Below, piece by piece: positions 47,894 through 59,372 of a DNA stretch of 64,000 nucleotides. Numbering within the stretch: the stretch's first letter is position 1; the number at the start of each line of letters is the position of its first letter. The translations under genes were made by a program, and so were the position numbers. The DNA comes from Clarireedia homoeocarpa (Eukaryota; Ascomycota; Leotiomycetes; Helotiales; Rutstroemiaceae): positions 62,001 to 126,000 of the forward strand of contig LNKV01000020.1 in NCBI GenBank assembly GCA_001465935.1. Reading direction: 5' to 3'. The notes beneath the pieces were generated by a model, which was not told where the DNA came from, searched no databases, and saw only the letters and a program-made list of their open reading frames with translations.

Positions 47894-48792
47894 GTCAGTT
47901 GAGAAGTGTGTTTTTACTCTCTTTTCTCCTTGAAAGCTCTCTTTGAAAATGGATGGGCATATAAGGGGGGAGGGGAAGAGAGAGATGGAGACACAGGGGC
48001 TGGGGGGATAAGGATGGAGATGATGTAGAAAAGAGGAGAGGAGAGGAAAGGAGAAGAAAGGAGAATGAAAAGAGAGGTCAGAAGAGAGATATAGAAAGTG
48101 AGATGAATAAATAAAAAGTAAAAAGATTAAAAACTTGAATATTGATAAACTTGTACAATTATCCTTTACAGTATTAGTGATTAATTAATTCAATCAATCA
48201 AAAAGAATTCTATTTATATATTTATATATTTAGTTATTATTCTTTTACTTTACTTGACTTGATCTATTTTATTTTGTTTCTCTTCTCTCTTCTCCACCCA
48301 AAAACAAAATCTAAAAACCGAACCGAACCGAACCGAACCGAACCGAACGGTCCGTACCAAAGCAAGTCAAGTCACCAAAGCAAAGAAAAGCAAAGCAAAG
48401 TAATGAAATATATATATACAAACAAACAAAAATTTTAATTCAAATAACCGCCCCCCCCCCCAAAATATTTCCCTCCTTTGAAATGAAAGCTCCTTTTTTT
48501 TTTTTTGATGGTAAAGAATAATATATCATATCATATCAATTGCTAAAGTGGGAATCTAGTATAGTATAGTATAGTATATGATGGAATCGACGGAGTGATT
48601 GATGGGTGGAAAGTAGAAGGAGAGGGGGGGAAAGCACCTAAAAACACCATCCATCATCCATATCCGTATCCGTATCTACATCCATAGACCGATGAACAAC
48701 CAAATGAATAAACAAATAGCCACCCCCATTCCCTCGTCTCTACAACAAAGAACACCACTCCCCCGCCCCTCCTCCCCCACCCCTCCTCTCCC

Positions 48793-51700
48793 CTACCTCC
48801 TAAACAAATCCTTTAACTCCTCCAACCTCCTCCTCGCTGCCTCCTTCTTATCCAACCGCCCTCCGCCCCCCTCATTCCCATCCATACTCAAACTCGCCAA
48901 CTTCTTCTTCTTATCCTGAATACTCAACATCTTCTCCTCAAAGCTCCCCCTCATCACATACCTTACTGTCGTGACCTCTCTCTTCTGCCCCAGCCTATGC
49001 ACACGATCAACCGCCTGCGCCTCCGCCGCCGGATTGTACTGCGGCTCCATGACGTAGACTTTACTTGCAGCGGTGAGATTCAGCCCGAGACCGCCGGCAG
49101 TGATGGAGACGAGGATGACGAGGATCGATGGATCCTCGCGGAATTGGGTCATGGCGGCCCCGCGGGCGGTGCGCGACATTTTGCCGTCAAGGCGCGTGTA
49201 TGGAATCGAGTGCTGGGTAAGAGCGAGTTGGATGAGGTCAAGGTGGGAGGTCCAGCCGGAGAAGACAACGCTTTTGATGGGGGGTTCGTGGGGCATTTGT
49301 TCCGATTCGAGTTTGGAGCGCATGAGGTCGTCGAGGAGGGCTTTGGTTTTGGTGTGCGGACCACTGTAATTGGAAAGGTCTTTGACTTGTTTGCCGGAAT
49401 CTTTGGCTTTGATTCGGGAATCTTCGTCATCGTCTATGGCACCTTGTTTAAGAGGGAAGTAGGTGAGTGAAATGTGCTGATGGCATGTAGGGCATTCGAC
49501 TAAGCCTGATCCCAGAGCGACTCCTTCCATCTGTGCTTTGTAGTTATCAATACATCCGTTGCAGATGATATGAAAGCAAGATGTCATGTAGCCGATTACC
49601 TCGTCCTTGGGCTCAGCATCAGAATCCACAACCTCACGAGGTCCAATCTTGCGATTGCACATTAGACACGCGTCAGCGTTTGTTTCTTTCATCAATTTGT
49701 ACATGTCATACGCTTGTCTTGGAGATAACCCATCATGGTCTTCGAAGTCATCACCGTCGAGATCAATAGCAGAATCCTTGCTTAGCCCGCTCATAACCTT
49801 CAAATCCTCCTCGGACAACAAATCTTTGCCATGAGCACAGACAAGTCGAAGGCGCAAGATAGATTGGAGAATGTGAACATAAGTCTTTCCACCCAAACTA
49901 CTTTCCTGTTGACTTGTAATGACCTTGATTCTGTCGCTGGCATTCTTTGCGAAAATATCATATACGGCGCGTTCTTCGTCACTGAAATCGAGCTTGACGA
50001 GGTGATCACGACGCTTAGGAAGATCAATCTTGTCTTTGAGTCGCCGCAGTGTGATACTATCAACCAATAGACGAAGCTTTGGAATGATCTCAGGGTCGCA
50101 GACCTTGAACGGAGACAGAATATACTGGCTGAATCCGCTGCCATCAAATGGTTTAAAGCGAAGGAACGTGATTAACGCACCCAAATCCTCCAGTCTGTTC
50201 TGGACCGGTGTACCTGTGCAAGCCCATCTCCGTTGTGCCGATAGTCTACAAATGGCTTTAAATTGTAGAGTAGACTGTTCCCGAATCATATGTGCTTCAT
50301 CAAGGACTATCCTGAACCAATTCATCTCCTCAAGAGGATAATTACCCTTCTTTTGCTTGTTTCTAAAATTGAACTCACTGGCCACAGATCCGTACGTCGT
50401 AATAATGATATCGTACTCGGCAAGCTTTTTGACGTCCTTGATACGACTAGTGCCATGATAGACATAATACTTTAGTGAGCCAGGTTTGGTATGCTGCTTG
50501 ATCTGCTCTTCCCAATTTGCAACGACGCTCAAAGGAGCGACCAGTAGCGTGGTCTTGCAATTCAGAGCAAGAGGAGCTGGTTCAACTTTTGGCTGAGTAG
50601 GGTTCTTGCTAGCGGCCTTTGACTTTGGTGGCTCTCTCTCCTCTGGCTGTGATGGTGTCAATTTTGCCCATTCCCTTGCATCGTCAAGAGTGGTAGCAAT
50701 AACAGATAGAGTAGTTAGAGTTTTGCCGAGTCCCATCATATCAGCAAGTATACCGCCAAGAACTTGAGGAGGACTCTTGCGCTCCTGATCCCCTGTGATG
50801 ACGTTATAATATGACCTCTGTCCGTTGTTTCCAAAGACAACCCTCCAAAGCGAGTTGTTAGACTTCTCATCTTTTCCATAATCATGTTCTTTCTCTCTAT
50901 TCGTCATAAAGTACAGACCCTGTTTCTGATGTTTAAGCAACTCCGTGGTAATTAAAGGACTGGGATCTATTTCTGGTAAGTTCTCAGATTTCTGCAACGA
51001 ATCGAAGACACCCAAGACATCGTTTCGAATTTCTTCTGTAGTCCGGACTGGACCTTGAGGACGCGATGCATAAGATGAATATGGCCGCGCGGGTTGAGAA
51101 GGCCGTTGCATCTTCTCTATAGCATGCGGGTTGTACAACTCCACCCCTGCCTCAACAAAGAGTGGTGTCCGTAGCCATACTTGCTTCTGTGAAAGATGTC
51201 GACCAACAGGAATAGCATACTTTTTAGGTCCATAGAGGTTAACGTCTAAACCGTACCGTACAGAGACAGGGGAGCCAGGTGGCTCATCGTCAGGTTTTTT
51301 GGGTCTTGTAAGAATTCGTGCAGTGGTCCTGATGCCATACTGTGAGTCAAGGAGAGGGGCAAGACCGAGGGCTGTGTTGACATCAATGCAACCTATTATT
51401 TCTCGTGTACTATCAGCGGCATGAATTACAGTCGTCTTCTGCCCATACGGTCTCCTCAGAACAATCTTCACCTGCGGCCAGTACCCAGGTTGAAAGGCTT
51501 GTTGTCCAGGCTTCGGTGTCGGCACCTTAAAGGCATTAATATCTGCACCTTCGATGCGCCCATAGCAGACCTCCTTGCTCTGCTCATCGCCTATGACCTG
51601 TACGTCTTCATCGTCAACGGTAGATAAATCGTGGACTTGTTTCCCGGTGCCTTCTTTTTGTCCCTCTGCCCTTTGCTCTTTGATATAATGTCCGAAAGTT

Positions 51701-52308
51701 CCCCCGCTTGCACTACCATGGAACTGCGATCTGCTGCCCTCTCCACTTGGGTCTTCACATTTCCGGCGTTTTTGAGGTACCATATCGCGATCTGTGACAT
51801 TGTGCATGCGATCCACAAAACTTGCCATGCCCTGCATCTGTCCGTTTCCGTATTGTGCAAATCCATGTTTCCTGTCAGGAGGGGCATCATTCGAAACTGA
51901 TGTAGCAGCTGTAGCGGCGGTCGCAGAGGAGTCACACGGGCTGGAAAACTCGAAGATAGGCTGAGAAGGCGTTGGTCTGGCGGCGAATTTGGGTTGTCCA
52001 AAAGCGTGTGAGCTTGATCCATTTTGTGCACCTCGAGGGTTCAGCAATGCGGCCGGGTCATATGCAGGAAGACGGGGGTGTTTGTTCGAATGATCGTTTA
52101 GGTTCTGGGTATTCGTGGGGCGCGAATTCACTGACTTCGATGGTCCATAGCCTTGTGCAACACAGTCGTAAGTATTGACTCTTTTATCGTCGGGATATTC
52201 TGGCCGTAGGTCTGAACTTCCAGATCGATTTTCCAGGCGCGAATTTATGGATTCTCCGTTGGCGTATATAGGGAATTTACCAGTGGAATTATTGTTGCAA
52301 GACTCCAT
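48793..52308 (-). CDS. SNF2-family helicase with RING finger (Rad5/HLTF/Uls1 class)
   Basis: Single exon, 1171 residues from ATG at 52308. The first 260 residues are disordered. About 275-385 is a HIRAN/N-terminal-like conserved block (YWPQVKIVLRRPYG..VWLRTP). The SNF2 ATPase follows: Walker A DMMGLGKT (Lys529), DEAH at 671-674, TGTPVQNRLEDL. A C3HC4-like RING lies between helicase halves (about 890-955; CLMCNRKIG, CFHIICNGCI, CPTCHQH). The C-terminal helicase lobe shows SITAGGLGLNLTAASKV and DRVHRLGQKREV. Proteins of this build remodel DNA or chromatin and can ubiquitylate targets such as PCNA or SUMOylated proteins. The exact orthologue (Rad5-like or Uls1-like) is not resolved. Confidence 0.92.
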   Translation of the reverse strand: MESCNNNSTGKFPIYANGESINSRLENRSGSSDLRPEYPDDKRVNTYDCVAQGYGPSKSVNSRPTNTQNLNDHSNKHPRLPAYDPAALLNPRGAQNGSSSHAFGQPKFAARPTPSQPIFEFSSPCDSSATAATAATSVSNDAPPDRKHGFAQYGNGQMQGMASFVDRMHNVTDRDMVPQKRRKCEDPSGEGSRSQFHGSASGGTFGHYIKEQRAEGQKEGTGKQVHDLSTVDDEDVQVIGDEQSKEVCYGRIEGADINAFKVPTPKPGQQAFQPGYWPQVKIVLRRPYGQKTTVIHAADSTREIIGCIDVNTALGLAPLLDSQYGIRTTARILTRPKKPDDEPPGSPVSVRYGLDVNLYGPKKYAIPVGRHLSQKQVWLRTPLFVEAGVELYNPHAIEKMQRPSQPARPYSSYASRPQGPVRTTEEIRNDVLGVFDSLQKSENLPEIDPSPLITTELLKHQKQGLYFMTNREKEHDYGKDEKSNNSLWRVVFGNNGQRSYYNVITGDQERKSPPQVLGGILADMMGLGKTLTTLSVIATTLDDAREWAKLTPSQPEEREPPKSKAASKNPTQPKVEPAPLALNCKTTLLVAPLSVVANWEEQIKQHTKPGSLKYYVYHGTSRIKDVKKLAEYDIIITTYGSVASEFNFRNKQKKGNYPLEEMNWFRIVLDEAHMIREQSTLQFKAICRLSAQRRWACTGTPVQNRLEDLGALITFLRFKPFDGSGFSQYILSPFKVCDPEIIPKLRLLVDSITLRRLKDKIDLPKRRDHLVKLDFSDEERAVYDIFAKNASDRIKVITSQQESSLGGKTYVHILQSILRLRLVCAHGKDLLSEEDLKVMSGLSKDSAIDLDGDDFEDHDGLSPRQAYDMYKLMKETNADACLMCNRKIGPREVVDSDAEPKDEVIGYMTSCFHIICNGCIDNYKAQMEGVALGSGLVECPTCHQHISLTYFPLKQGAIDDDEDSRIKAKDSGKQVKDLSNYSGPHTKTKALLDDLMRSKLESEQMPHEPPIKSVVFSGWTSHLDLIQLALTQHSIPYTRLDGKMSRTARGAAMTQFREDPSILVILVSITAGGLGLNLTAASKVYVMEPQYNPAAEAQAVDRVHRLGQKREVTTVRYVMRGSFEEKMLSIQDKKKKLASLSMDGNEGGGGRLDKKEAARRRLEELKDLFRR

Positions 52309-53603
52309 CACTACTTCTTATTTTCTCTGAAAGGGCACCGTAAGACGTTTGCACGTCACGGTCGCATGCAGATGTTGTGTCTATCAAGCTTGTGTGCTTC
52401 TGTTCGTACAGTTATCGATGAGGTATCGTGAAAGGAAACCGAGCGCGATAATCCACACAGCAGAGGGGTAAAGGTCAAGGCGGCAAGTCGCATTTGTATG
52501 AGATTTTAGGAAAAAGAAACAGGAGTCCTAATGGATTCATCGATATCGTCGGAATATATTCATCTGGTTGGCTGGCTACTGGCAAGAGTTGTGAGTCTGA
52601 GTAGCAGAGTACGAGTGGGAGTGAGATAAAATTCACTAGGCTGAAAAGAACCAATAACCCGATAGGTAGTAGGTCGATAGCTGCATAGTAGTCTTTTTTG
52701 AGCAAGTAGAGTGAATCAGGAATATATAGAGTGGCACAGAAAGTGTTTACAATTTTTCTTCCAAATTTTGATTGATCGGTGCAAGCCAAGTACTCACAAC
52801 TTCCCGGAGATACAATGTAATCATCGGACCTACAGAGGAGAGATACCGAGACGAGACCGTTCGCGTGAGAAATCACAGTCGGAATTCGCCTCATTGGCGA
52901 GAAATGATACCACCGCTACCAACATACGAAGTATACTCGGGCCAGAGCTGTCGTCTATCAACATTGGTGAATGATTAATAAGCTTACCTACAATCAAGCA
53001 AGCACGATCGGCATGAAGTTTATGAGAGTAGGAGTTAAGGAAAAGAGACTCTACTACAACTATACGAGTTTTGATTAGGTAAGCAATTACGACTATGCAA
53101 TCCCGGTGTTTCCTTGTGCCTCGAGATCAACATTTTTATCTGTTCCTCCTTGTAAGGGACAAAGGCTCGGCTCTCCTATTCGAAAATAGCAAAGATCCGA
53201 TGCACCTCCTGCCTATTCATCTGATTCCCCCGGCTGACAAATACCACTACCGATTTCCAGGGTCGCAGAACCAGAGCAGAAGTATGAGCACGTATTTCGC
53301 CATGCGTAATGCGGAATGCGGAATAAATAGCCTCTTATATTTCTAGGCAAAAGAATCATGTATTCCATCAAAACCATAAACGCCTCATCGCGAACATATG
53401 AAGCAGGCATCAATTGTATCTCGTTTCCCAAAAATATCATGCTTCCCAAACACCATATACGACTACTGTACTGATTCAAGAGATCTCTCCGTTTTCAAGC
53501 ATTTTTACGCCAACTATGCATGCCATGCATCCCCAAAGTATAATATACACATATGCATCAAAGTCACTAATCCGTTCTTTTTCCGGCCATTCAGTGAAGC
53601 AGC
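52309..53603. other. Intergenic region
   Basis: 1.3 kb between the helicase start and the 3' end of LSB6. A 139-codon ATG frame on the minus strand (52475-52894) has a hydrophobic stretch but no other support. The helicase promoter must lie here. Confidence 0.45.
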
Positions 53604-55928
53604 CTAACACCAAGTGAAGACGGGGTTCTTGCTCTTGACTGTCTCGAGTCGTTCCACAATAACCTTTCTTTGATGTCCTTCCATGCCCTCCGCCGCCGCA
53701 TACCCCAGATCTCCCTCGAGATCATCGCCATCGTACAATGTCTGCACAGCTCCGCGACTTCTAGCCCCAAATGAAAATCTTCTTGCCTCGTGACGAAATG
53801 TAGGAGGTGATCTGGGAGGCCCATCATAGCTCATACGGTTTCTCGCATTATCAAGATGCGGTCGATCATAGAACCTCACTCCGTTCCTAGATGTATCATG
53901 GCCGGGAAACCCAGCATTCGTAAGTGTTTTCGGCGACTCGGGGCTGTCGAACTCAGATGCATCCTCACTGATTCGTGGACTCGTCATTTCGAACCTGTTT
54001 GGGTTTGGTAAATTTGGGGATGGACTGGCAAGACCGAGAAGATCTGGTTGTGGAGCTGATGCATTTGCAGCGCTTATATCCATCTCGTCGTCAAGAGTTT
54101 TTGCGGCGTCACTACGTCTGCGCATTTCCGCCGAAGGTACTCTCATGGATACTGCTACAGGTATGTCGACAAGATCATCCCAAACACACACCCTTGCGCG
54201 TCTGGTTAACTCCAAGGGACCATGATCCGCCGTTTTCAGAGTCTCAACGACATTCCAAGCTTGTCCTTTCATGACGGCAATTTGCTTAGCAAACATGCGT
54301 TCTTGGAAATCAGCATCTTGGCTAAATACCGCCCGCAACTCCAATTGTGTCTCGCTCCACCACTGTTTGGATGTAAGCAATGGTAGAAAGTGGTCACGAG
54401 TCTTTTGAGAGAATGGCTGTCCAATCAATGACACCGGCAAAAAGAGCCAGCCGAACGGGAAACTTCTCCAGGCATCTGGGTGCTTCCAAGGCCATGACAA
54501 ACTGTTATCGATTGCGCCAATGGTTATGGTTGGAGCAGGCATCCCCGAGGGAGTGGCGGATCTGCTTGTAGCTTCCATAGGTTCTTGATTTCTGTACGGA
54601 TATGCCGGTAGATGTTTCATGTTGATGTTATCAGTTGTGGATACTACTCGTGGCGAGCGATCGGAATCCGTATCGGTTTTCATCTGAGGTGGCTCAGACA
54701 CTATTGAAACGCCTTGGTTTTCCCAGTCAACCTTGATCATCCAATTGTCAAGACCTCTGTCCGTATTTCGCATGATGTAATCCAAAATGACCAGCTTTTC
54801 TAGCTCCTCCCTAAACGCCTGTTGCAATGCCTCTGTCCAGACAAACCGTTGCTGTTGACTTTCATCCGCAGATCTAAGAGGAGTGTTACTTCCTTCTGCA
54901 TCATCACCCTCATCTGACTTGGAAGAACCTGGCCGGCAAGTCTCTTTCCACGCTCTGCTCTTCTTCCTCTGTGAGTCATACCTGAAGCCTCCACTAGTAT
55001 GATCCGGCCATGGGTGCTCCCGAAGGAAAATATTCGCATCTTCGAACCCTTTAAGAAAGACCTGAAAGCTTCCAACCTTGGGGGGTAAAGGCTTCTTCTT
55101 CCTGTAATAGTTCCTGCGATCCCAGAAATCGTAATGGAAAGATTTCGAAGATAGATGGACAATATCCGTGTATGGAACAAGGTGAGTTCGTAATCTGCAG
55201 TCGAGCGTATATGCGGCAGCTTCAGAAACATAACTTAAGTTGGGAATTAAGCAAGCTCTTCCAAAGAAACATGGGAACAGATTTCGATGTATCCATTTGT
55301 TCCATTTCGGATTGCCTGCAGCGTACGGTTCCTCGTCCTTGGGCTTGAACACACCCACTACTTTTCCATCACTGTTTCTCGCAAAGTAACTTCCTGAACT
55401 TCCTTGGGATATCATTTTCGGATGTATACCTTGTTCAATGGCGACTCTGACACTTTCAACAATGTTATCAAACTCCAGCTTCGACATCCGGCCATGGTCA
55501 GCTTCTGAAGCCAGAGTTTCGGCAGTCGCAGGTCGTATGCCCTCAGGAGCTTGAAAGACCGAATGGTGGATTTCGAGGTGCTCCTCCTGCAATGATTTCC
55601 CCTTCACTTTGCTGATTTTGAATTTCGAGGCTATTTCATCTGCCCATCTCTCTAATCGGGCATTGATCGCTTTAATGTCCACTCCAGAGGCATTGCTCCC
55701 CATCCGCTTCCTTCGATGACCCGGTCGCCGAGAAAACGTTGGCGAATTATGCCCATCTGTGTTCATACTAGTATGCGGTCGAGGTTGCGAAATCGGGGCA
55801 TATCGTGGAGCAGAGACAGGTTGTAAGGAGGCATGGCTTCTGGCCAAATCGTCCTCCTCGTCGTCACTGAATTCCTCAGCTTGAGCAATCCGGGCATAGC
55901 CCGTTGTAGCAGGTCGATTTTTCGGCAT
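53604..55928 (-). CDS. LSB6: Type II phosphatidylinositol 4-kinase
   Basis: Single exon, 774 residues. Type II PI 4-kinases make PI4P at vacuole, endosome and plasma membranes; the yeast member is Lsb6. Catalytic features are the G-loop-like ISQGSSGSYFA (about 172-182), VVGVFKPKDEEPY with the ATP-binding Lys, and GNPKWNKWIHRNLFPCFFGR with the Cys-rich membrane patch of the family. DYIMRNTDRGLDNWMIK is the catalytic loop, and AIDNSLSWPWKHPDAWRSFP includes the metal-binding Asp. About 55 residues of insert (KSDEGDDAEG..) interrupt the kinase. The N-terminal 95 and C-terminal 170 residues are disordered and Ser/Pro-rich, longer than in animal enzymes, as usual in filamentous fungi. Confidence 0.94.
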   Translation of the reverse strand: MPKNRPATTGYARIAQAEEFSDDEEDDLARSHASLQPVSAPRYAPISQPRPHTSMNTDGHNSPTFSRRPGHRRKRMGSNASGVDIKAINARLERWADEIASKFKISKVKGKSLQEEHLEIHHSVFQAPEGIRPATAETLASEADHGRMSKLEFDNIVESVRVAIEQGIHPKMISQGSSGSYFARNSDGKVVGVFKPKDEEPYAAGNPKWNKWIHRNLFPCFFGRACLIPNLSYVSEAAAYTLDCRLRTHLVPYTDIVHLSSKSFHYDFWDRRNYYRKKKPLPPKVGSFQVFLKGFEDANIFLREHPWPDHTSGGFRYDSQRKKSRAWKETCRPGSSKSDEGDDAEGSNTPLRSADESQQQRFVWTEALQQAFREELEKLVILDYIMRNTDRGLDNWMIKVDWENQGVSIVSEPPQMKTDTDSDRSPRVVSTTDNINMKHLPAYPYRNQEPMEATSRSATPSGMPAPTITIGAIDNSLSWPWKHPDAWRSFPFGWLFLPVSLIGQPFSQKTRDHFLPLLTSKQWWSETQLELRAVFSQDADFQERMFAKQIAVMKGQAWNVVETLKTADHGPLELTRRARVCVWDDLVDIPVAVSMRVPSAEMRRRSDAAKTLDDEMDISAANASAPQPDLLGLASPSPNLPNPNRFEMTSPRISEDASEFDSPESPKTLTNAGFPGHDTSRNGVRFYDRPHLDNARNRMSYDGPPRSPPTFRHEARRFSFGARSRGAVQTLYDGDDLEGDLGYAAAEGMEGHQRKVIVERLETVKSKNPVFTWC

Positions 55929-56391
55929 CTTGTTATTATGACCGTTTCGAATACTCCATTAGGATGAAATGATTTGAAGATTGTGGCATATGGATGACCA
56001 TGTATGTTACAAGACGTCGCGTCACTGGTGGCAAGCAACCAATTAGGGAGGCTGACACAAGGCGGACAAGGCTGAGAAGCTTAAATGTCGAGGTGCCAAA
56101 TCATCACTAAACACGATCTTTACACGGTCTGATGAACACCGAGTAGATTTACCACCGCATGAACATGTTTACCTGCGCCAGTGTGGAACAAGCCTAGTGC
56201 GGAGTTCTAGATTTCAATATTGTGCTGTGTGGAGTTTGAGCTGAGTTGAATTAGTTTGCATAATTCCGGAACGTGACTGCTTTTTTTGCCTCTGCTCATG
56301 TTAGAATCATGTTTCCATGGTGTACAACTTTATACAACTGCCTTCCTGGCAGATATCTGCATTGGTCTTTCTTTTCATCGAGAGTTTACCA
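55929..56391. other. Intergenic region upstream of LSB6
   Basis: 463 bp separating the LSB6 start from the AIM41 stop, both on the minus strand, so this is the LSB6 promoter region. Nothing specific is visible. Confidence 0.45.
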
Positions 56392-57046
56392 TCATGGCCC
56401 GGACATAACCTGCTTTACTAACTTGGCCACTTCTCCCTTGTCAACATTCTTCTCTCCAAGGACTTCAGGAGCGAAAAGCCTCTTCAGAACGTCTCCCATC
56501 TGCATCTTTGCCCCTTCTGCCTTCATTGAGTCAACCAGTGTCTTGATTGTACTTCTGATTTCTTCCTCCCCCATAGTCTCCACTCCACTTGCATACTCCT
56601 CCATAATTTTGACTTGCATCTCTTCCTTCTCAGCCAGGTCTTCTCTTCCTTGTCCTCTGAACTCTTCACTTGCAGCGCGGCCTGCGTTTGCGGACTTCCG
56701 GATGAGGGCTAACATTTGCATGTCGGTGTTGATAGGTGAGGAGGTTTTAGATGCGTTAAGTGTTTGACTTAGCAGTGATCGAAGAACAGATAATCGGTTA
56801 CTGTCTTTGTTTTGCATAGCGGTTTTCATATCTTTCCTGTCATTGCAGCTTCAGCATCACGCAATTAAATGAAGAGCACGATTGCATCATGGTAACCATA
56901 GAATAGCTGCATACTTTCTCCAACCTGCACTGTACTGACCTGATTTTCAAAAGGATCGGTGGAGGGGTGGTAGTAGCGGTCGAATAGCAACGAGAGCCGA
57001 GTCTCGAAGCTCGCATGAACGATCGTGAACTCATAATGGCAGACAT
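56392..57046 (-). CDS. AIM41: Aim41, mitochondrial GatB/YqeY-domain protein
   Basis: Exons 57046-56940 and 56836-56392 (101-bp intron) encode 183 residues. The start MSAIMSSRSFMRASRLGSRC is a typical cleavable mitochondrial presequence (basic, Ser-rich, no acids). A second in-frame ATG lies four codons in. From about 33 on, the YqeY domain is clear: KDMKTAMQNKDSNRLSVLRS opens it, then EIRSTIKTLVDSMKAEG, and the closing GEVAKLVKQVMS. YqeY proteins are related to the tail domain of GatB and bind tRNA-like partners; in yeast AIM41 loss affects mitochondrial inheritance. Length matches the family. Confidence 0.93.
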
Positions 57047-58154
57047 GGATATGATAGCAGGAGAAGAATGAGTGACTGTGCAATGAGCCTTAATGGAGGT
57101 GTCTGGGTATGCTTCAATTTAATAAGAGAAAATGGTTGGTTCTATCTCACAGCAACGCAAGCTCGCAAGCAAGTAGCCTCGCCAATTTTTTTTTGCAATG
57201 CTTGCCCGTCTTTTTATTTTCCCGCGCCGTGCCCCTCAGTAGATAGTCACCACTATACAATTGAATATAATTGAATTGAATACATACAATTGAATACAAT
57301 TGAATACAATATGATAATATCTTACGACAATTTGATCCAATTGGTTCAAATCAGTCAATGTTATCTGGACGAGAACACATAAAATATGCAGCTTCCCAGA
57401 AAGTCTCGTGGACATCTCTTGTATCCTCGATTCTTCAGAACTACGAAGTACATCGTCGATTTCCCCGCACTGATGGGAAAAAAAGATACAAAGTATAACT
57501 TCTCCTCACGACGAATAGAAATGCTCGGAATGCTATTTATGCCTACATCATCGGTGTATAAAGTTCATTTCTGTCTTGAATACCGAGTCAGTTACTTTGT
57601 GCATGGCCTTTCATCTCCCTCACCCAGACTTTGGAGAAAAGAAAAGAAATCCCCCAATTGCATTCATCCAACATTTCCACATTCCCTCCCTACGATACCT
57701 CAAAGCCCAACCATTCTGAACATCGAGATGAGAGCTTCACTTCTTCCTGTTTGAACCTGCCTCCAAGGCAATGATATGCATTTGGTGGCACCACGAAGTG
57801 ATCTACAGTTCCGCGTGCTGGCACCATTCACAACTCTTTTCTTATATTTGTTTCTAACCAATCATCCACTTGATCATTCTGTCTGTCTCCATCCCGTCAA
57901 GTATTTTCATGACTATCTTAAGACTCGAGTGATCTATAATAACAATTGATAATTCCTCCAAACAATACCAAACCCCTCTTGCCAAACGAGCCAAGGCAGT
58001 TCCACCTGTTGACCGCTGGCATAGCGACTCGACTCGACTCCTTACCGCCAAAAAGGACTTCAACATCCTCTATACTATACATCACTCACTAAACCCACTC
58101 TCTGCTCCAATTCCCAGCCACCCACCCACTCACCCATCTATCCATCAATCAACC
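57047..58154. other. Intergenic region
   Basis: 1.1 kb. A 122-codon ATG frame (57386-57754, +) has no family resemblance. An aattgaata(c/t)a repeat lies at about 57258-57310. The last 100 bp are C/A/T-rich leader-like DNA. Confidence 0.4.
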
Positions 58155-58619
58155 ATGACCCAACCCTCCACACCCTCCCTCCGACCCTCCACCTCTCCCC
58201 AACGAGGCCGCAAACGGCGCCGCTCCTCCGCCGCCTCTCCTCCCCCCACCACATCCAGCACCTCGACCAATTTCCGCGGCCGCGTCCGGCACCGCTCATG
58301 TTCTCGTTCCCCGCATAAACAGTTCGCCGGCAATGCCAATGCCAATGGACATACCCCGCAAGCGAAGTATCAAAAAAAGAATATAAATAAAAACACGACG
58401 GCGTCTTCCTCCCCAGCGACGCTGCAGGTATACGAGCGGTATGCGAAGGGCAGGAGGAGTCAGAGTCCTTCAAGGTCAAGGAGTGCGGGGCAGCGGGGAC
58501 AGGAGGGGGGGCAGATAGAGGTGGGGAGGAGGAGACATAGGACGAGAAGTAGGAGTAGGGTGCATGTGCATAGGCGGGGGGAGGGGGAGGGGGAGGGGGC
58601 GGAGGGGATGAAGGGGTGA
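58155..58619 (+). CDS. Small Arg/Ser-rich hypothetical protein
   Basis: ATG frame of 154 codons. Composition is unusual for chance: RGRKRRRSS, RHRSCSRSPHK, SQSPSRSRSAGQRG and RRRHRTRSRSR are RS-dipeptide clusters typical of nuclear RNA-processing or protamine-like proteins. There are no domains. The C-terminus runs into a GGGGA-rich repeat (GEGEGEG), so the end may be misjudged or altered by splicing. Expression evidence is needed to call it real. Confidence 0.45.
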   Translation: MTQPSTPSLRPSTSPQRGRKRRRSSAASPPPTTSSTSTNFRGRVRHRSCSRSPHKQFAGNANANGHTPQAKYQKKNINKNTTASSSPATLQVYERYAKGRRSQSPSRSRSAGQRGQEGGQIEVGRRRHRTRSRSRVHVHRRGEGEGEGAEGMKG

Positions 58620-59372
58620 TTTGAGTTTGTGATAGTGGGGTGATCTGTTTGAGTGGATATGGGGCTATGAGAAGTTTGGCGCAGGTTAAAATTCCTACGT
58701 CTAGTCGCTCTCCATAACCTATCTTGAACAGATGATGGGAAGAAAAAAAGGGATATCGAAAGACCAAACCAAGAAAGACTCGATCCAGACTTACAAAAAC
58801 AGTCGATCAAAGAACGATAGCTTGAGAGATCAAGTTCAGCACACGCTGTTCAAGTTTCCGGTATTCGCTCACTTAGGTCGAGTCGAGATATAGAGCCAGA
58901 AGTTCTTACTTACTATATGCTCTTCGCATCAACTTACGTCGGGGTCAAACAACCCAACCCAACTTTGGCCATTAACACAAAACAAAAGCTCTTGCGTTTC
59001 GGAGTTTACGCATCATTATTATTATTATGTATCGGAATAAAGATTAACAATCATATCATATCATATCTATCCATCCATCCATCCATCCATCCATCCATCC
59101 ATCTATCAATCAAGCTTCACAGCAAGCAAACAAGCAAGCAGCTACTTGTTTCCTCTCCTCCTCCTCCTCCTCCTCCTCTCCTCTCCTCTCTCTGTGCAGA
59201 ATACATGCGTATTCATTCATATGTAGGTGCCTCCCCCCCACTTCACTCCACTCCACTCCACTCCCTCCCAACCCGCTCGCTCGCTCATCCACATACATAC
59301 CCACCCACTCCACTCCACTCCCCTCGACCCCCAACATAAAAACCCCAATAACCACTCCATCCCCCCAAATCA
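58620..59372. other. Intergenic region with simple repeats
   Basis: Contains (ATCC)n at about 59068-59100, (CTC)n at about 59155-59190 and cactc runs at about 59240-59320. No gene seen apart from the tRNA that follows. Confidence 0.55.

Larger units (their letters stand above)
47290..48792. other. Convergent intergenic region with microsatellites
   Basis: 1.5 kb between two gene ends. It holds the (GATT)n and ggttggt arrays listed separately, ccgaa repeats at about 48318-48347, a tagta run near 48560, a C10 run near 48450 and a T12 run near 48493. No coding content. Confidence 0.6.

Noticed and set aside
52475..52894. 139-codon minus-strand ATG frame with a hydrophobic stretch
   Set aside because: It sits in the helicase promoter region, has no protein-like conservation that I can see and no splice signals. 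A single hydrophobic run is not enough.
57386..57754. 122-codon plus-strand ATG frame
   Set aside because: Composition looks random, with no motif. Kept out of the gene list.
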